Position numbers and translations under genes: made by a program. This document shows, piece by piece, positions 61,911 through 64,000 of a stretch of DNA of 64,000 nt. The DNA is from an uncultured Mycoplasmatota bacterium (GTDB taxonomy: Bacteria > Bacillota_I > Bacilli_A > RF39 > UBA660). How positions within the stretch are numbered: position 1 is the stretch's first letter; every line of letters starts with the position of its first letter. The stretch is from contig CAMYVW010000002.1 in assembly GCA_947302655.1 (NCBI GenBank), positions 1 through 64,000 of the forward strand. Reading direction: 5' to 3'. The notes beneath the pieces are model-generated. The model did no database searches and was not told where the DNA came from. It saw only the letters and a program-made list of their open reading frames with translations.

Positions 61911-64000
61911 ATGGCTGGTAATATTTCACAAAGTAATTCCGGTGCTATATTTAAAGGTCAAAAGTATCGCATCACTATATTAACTGAAAGATTAATAAGA
62001 CTTGAATATAATCCTAAAGGTATATTTTTAGATGAAAAAAGTGAATTTGCTATAAATAGAAATTTTTCATTACCTCAATTTAAAGTTCAACAAGATCAAC
62101 AATTTTTACAAATTTCAACTAGTTACTTTGTTTTAACATATAGAAAAGAAGCTCCTTTTCAAGGTGCTAAATTTGCTCCTGATTCAAATCTAAAGGTTAC
62201 TCTTGTTAACACTGATAAGTGTTGGTATTTTAATCATCCTGAAGCGAGAAATTTTGGAGGAAGTGCTATTTCTTTAGATGCTAACGGAGTTAATACTAAA
62301 TTAAGTAGAGGTTTATATTCAACAGATGGTTTTGCATCTATTGATGATTCTGATTCTCTTATTTTTGATGAAGATAATTATCTTAAAAAGAATGAAAATC
62401 CACATACTGATATATATTTATTTATGTACAGAAGAGATTTTGGTTTATGTTTAAAAGACTATTTTGAACTTACTGGTAAACCAGCACTAATTCCTAGATA
62501 TGCTCTTGGTATATGGTGGAATCGTGAAAAAATATATAATGATCACGATATAAAAAGAATTATTTTAACTTTTAATAAGTATAAAATTCCACTTTCTGTT
62601 GTACTTCTTACTGATTTTTGGCATATAAAAGATGCTAGAAATCTAGATAAGTATAAGACAGGATTTACATTTAACCCTGGATTATTTCCTGATCCATTTG
62701 ATTTTACAAATTATCTTCATGATAGAGGAGTAAGAATTGGAGTATCACTAGATCCATATGAAGGAATATATCCACATGAATTTTTATATAAAGATGTTAA
62801 AAATGAACTGGGTATTGAAGATGAGAAAAATAAAGTTATTCCATTTAATGTATTTGATAAAAATTTAGTAAAAGTATATTTTACAAAACTAATATCTAAA
62901 TTAACTAATGATGGAGTGGATTTTTTCTGGATAGATTATAAAAAAGATTTAACTACATTAAAAGCACTAAATTATTATCATTATTCAAACTTATTTACAA
63001 AGTCAAATAATAGACCTTTAATTTTATCAAGAAATACTATGAAAGCTGCTCATAGGTATCCTGTTCATTATTCCGGTGAAACAATTGTTTCATGGGATAC
63101 ACTAAATTATTTACCAAGCTTTAATGCTAGTGCAAGTAATATAGGACTTTCTTGGTGGAGTCATGATGTTGGCGGATTTAAAGAAGGTATAGAAGATAGT
63201 GAACTATACATGAGATATGTTCAGTTCGCATGTTTTTCTCCTATATTTAGATTTGCTGCTAAAAGAGGTCCATATTATAAAAGAGAACCATGGCTTTGGG
63301 ATGTAAAGACATTTAATATTGTTAAAGATTATTGTTCTTTAAGACAAAGGCTTATTCCATATTTATATGCTGAAGGTTATAAATATTCATCAACTGGTCT
63401 TCCTTTAATTCAACCACTATATTATACATATCCAGAAATATATGATGAACCTTTATATAAAAATGAATATTATTTTGGAACCGAACTTTTTGTTGCTCCA
63501 ATTACACGAAAAAAAGATGAAATCATGAACCGTGTTGTTCAAAGAATATATTTACCAAAAGGTATTTGGTATGATTTTGGAACCGGAAAGAAATTCCCTG
63601 GTAATAAAAGATATATAGCTTTTTATAAAGATGAGGATTACCCAGTATTTGCAAAAGCAGGGTCAATTATTCCGCTTGCTTTCTTTGATAAAAATATAAA
63701 TGTATCTAATATTCCATCAAAGATGGAAATACATATTTTTCCAGGAGAAAGTAATACATATAAACTTTATGAAGATGATGGTGTAACTAAACTTTATGAA
63801 AAAGGTTATTATACAGTTACAACTATAGATTATAATTACATGCAAAATAACTATACTGTAATTATAAGACCTACTGAAGGTAAAAATGGTATTTTACCTG
63901 AAACAAGAGATTATCTAATAAGATTTAGAAATACAAGAACAGCTGATGATGTTGTTGTATATCTTGATAATAAAGTAGCTGATTTTAAATATGAAACTTA
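61911..64000 (+). CDS. Glycoside hydrolase family 31 (alpha-glucosidase/xylosidase-like), 3' end outside window
   Basis: More than 696 aa; open to the right edge. AAGGG and ATG 61911 mark the start. No signal peptide, so probably cytoplasmic. GH31 fold: N-terminal beta sandwich (1-190), barrel with ALGIWWNRE, the nucleophile segment FFWIDYKKD and the acid-base region HYSGETIVSWDTL, then SWWSHDVGGF and FSPIFRF. The acid-base residue is normally Asp in this motif (SGDT); here Glu is read. Cleaves alpha-linked sugars from non-reducing ends. Confidence 0.9.
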   Translation, partial: MAGNISQSNSGAIFKGQKYRITILTERLIRLEYNPKGIFLDEKSEFAINRNFSLPQFKVQQDQQFLQISTSYFVLTYRKEAPFQGAKFAPDSNLKVTLVNTDKCWYFNHPEARNFGGSAISLDANGVNTKLSRGLYSTDGFASIDDSDSLIFDEDNYLKKNENPHTDIYLFMYRRDFGLCLKDYFELTGKPALIPRYALGIWWNREKIYNDHDIKRIILTFNKYKIPLSVVLLTDFWHIKDARNLDKYKTGFTFNPGLFPDPFDFTNYLHDRGVRIGVSLDPYEGIYPHEFLYKDVKNELGIEDEKNKVIPFNVFDKNLVKVYFTKLISKLTNDGVDFFWIDYKKDLTTLKALNYYHYSNLFTKSNNRPLILSRNTMKAAHRYPVHYSGETIVSWDTLNYLPSFNASASNIGLSWWSHDVGGFKEGIEDSELYMRYVQFACFSPIFRFAAKRGPYYKREPWLWDVKTFNIVKDYCSLRQRLIPYLYAEGYKYSSTGLPLIQPLYYTYPEIYDEPLYKNEYYFGTELFVAPITRKKDEIMNRVVQRIYLPKGIWYDFGTGKKFPGNKRYIAFYKDEDYPVFAKAGSIIPLAFFDKNINVSNIPSKMEIHIFPGESNTYKLYEDDGVTKLYEKGYYTVTTIDYNYMQNNYTVIIRPTEGKNGILPETRDYLIRFRNTRTADDVVVYLDNKVADFKYET

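Overview
The window is a 64 kb piece of an AT-rich Bacillota-type chromosome. It uses the standard code: several genes end in TGA and Trp is encoded by TGG. The gene set points to an anaerobic, probably gut-associated, low-GC Gram-positive of the Bacilli/Erysipelotrichia/RF39 kind. It includes lipoteichoic acid synthase, a TagO-like transferase, an LCP ligase, pyruvate:ferredoxin oxidoreductase, class III ribonucleotide reductase, a CIRCE-controlled HSP20 and two CotF-like mini-proteins. I cannot name a genus from sequence alone.

Layout. 1-1280: 3' end of a 23S rRNA gene and a 5S rRNA. 1.4-3.9 kb: tsaE-tsaB-rimI-tsaD, the t6A tRNA-modification operon. 3.9-6.9 kb: a hypothetical gene, DUF368 and ZIP membrane proteins and two minus-strand tRNA-Gly genes (UCC and GCC). 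7-16.5 kb: cell-envelope block (LtaS, two small membrane proteins, LCP-PASTA protein, a dockerin-bearing SH3b/glucosaminidase, a surface protein with a cohesin-like/Ig N-terminus, TagO-like). 16.5-19.9 kb: nifJ. 20-26 kb: regulators, small membrane proteins, hypotheticals and a gene-poor 687-bp gap that seems to encode two divergent small RNAs. 26.4-32.8 kb: redox enzymes, an EEP-family phosphatase/nuclease, thymidine kinase, a frameshifted surface-type gene and a LysR regulator. 33.4-39.4 kb: anaerobic nucleotide-reduction operon: a truncated NrdD-like paralogue, nrdG, nrdD with a fused glutaredoxin-like domain, and trxB.

39.4-52.4 kb is an accessory region rich in defence-type genes: an Mrr-like protein, a MazG pyrophosphohydrolase next to a GIY-YIG/DUF2075 ATPase, a HEPN-like protein, a NERD nuclease-like protein, a retron and a DUF3800 protein. 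The retron has an msr-msd-like RNA bounded by a 12-bp inverted repeat and a reverse transcriptase carrying the retron motifs NAxxH, YADD and VTG, fused to a trypsin-like protease with an apparently intact His-Asp-Ser triad. The DUF3800 gene faces a convergent ~110-nt structured RNA that has its own promoter and terminator.

52.5-60.9 kb holds many small hypothetical genes plus TfoX-like, transglutaminase-like, TPR-like, CotF-like, HSP20 and DUF402 proteins. The window ends with a radical SAM protein (minus strand) and a GH31 glycosidase that runs off the right edge.

The most interesting system is the retron RT-protease with its RNA at 47.2-49.0 kb. Next are the MazG/GIY-YIG-DUF2075 pair, the DUF3800-linked RNA, and the NrdD-glutaredoxin fusion beside a truncated NrdD paralogue. 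I see no insertion sequence, prophage, CRISPR array or replication origin. All family assignments are from reading motifs; no database search was run.
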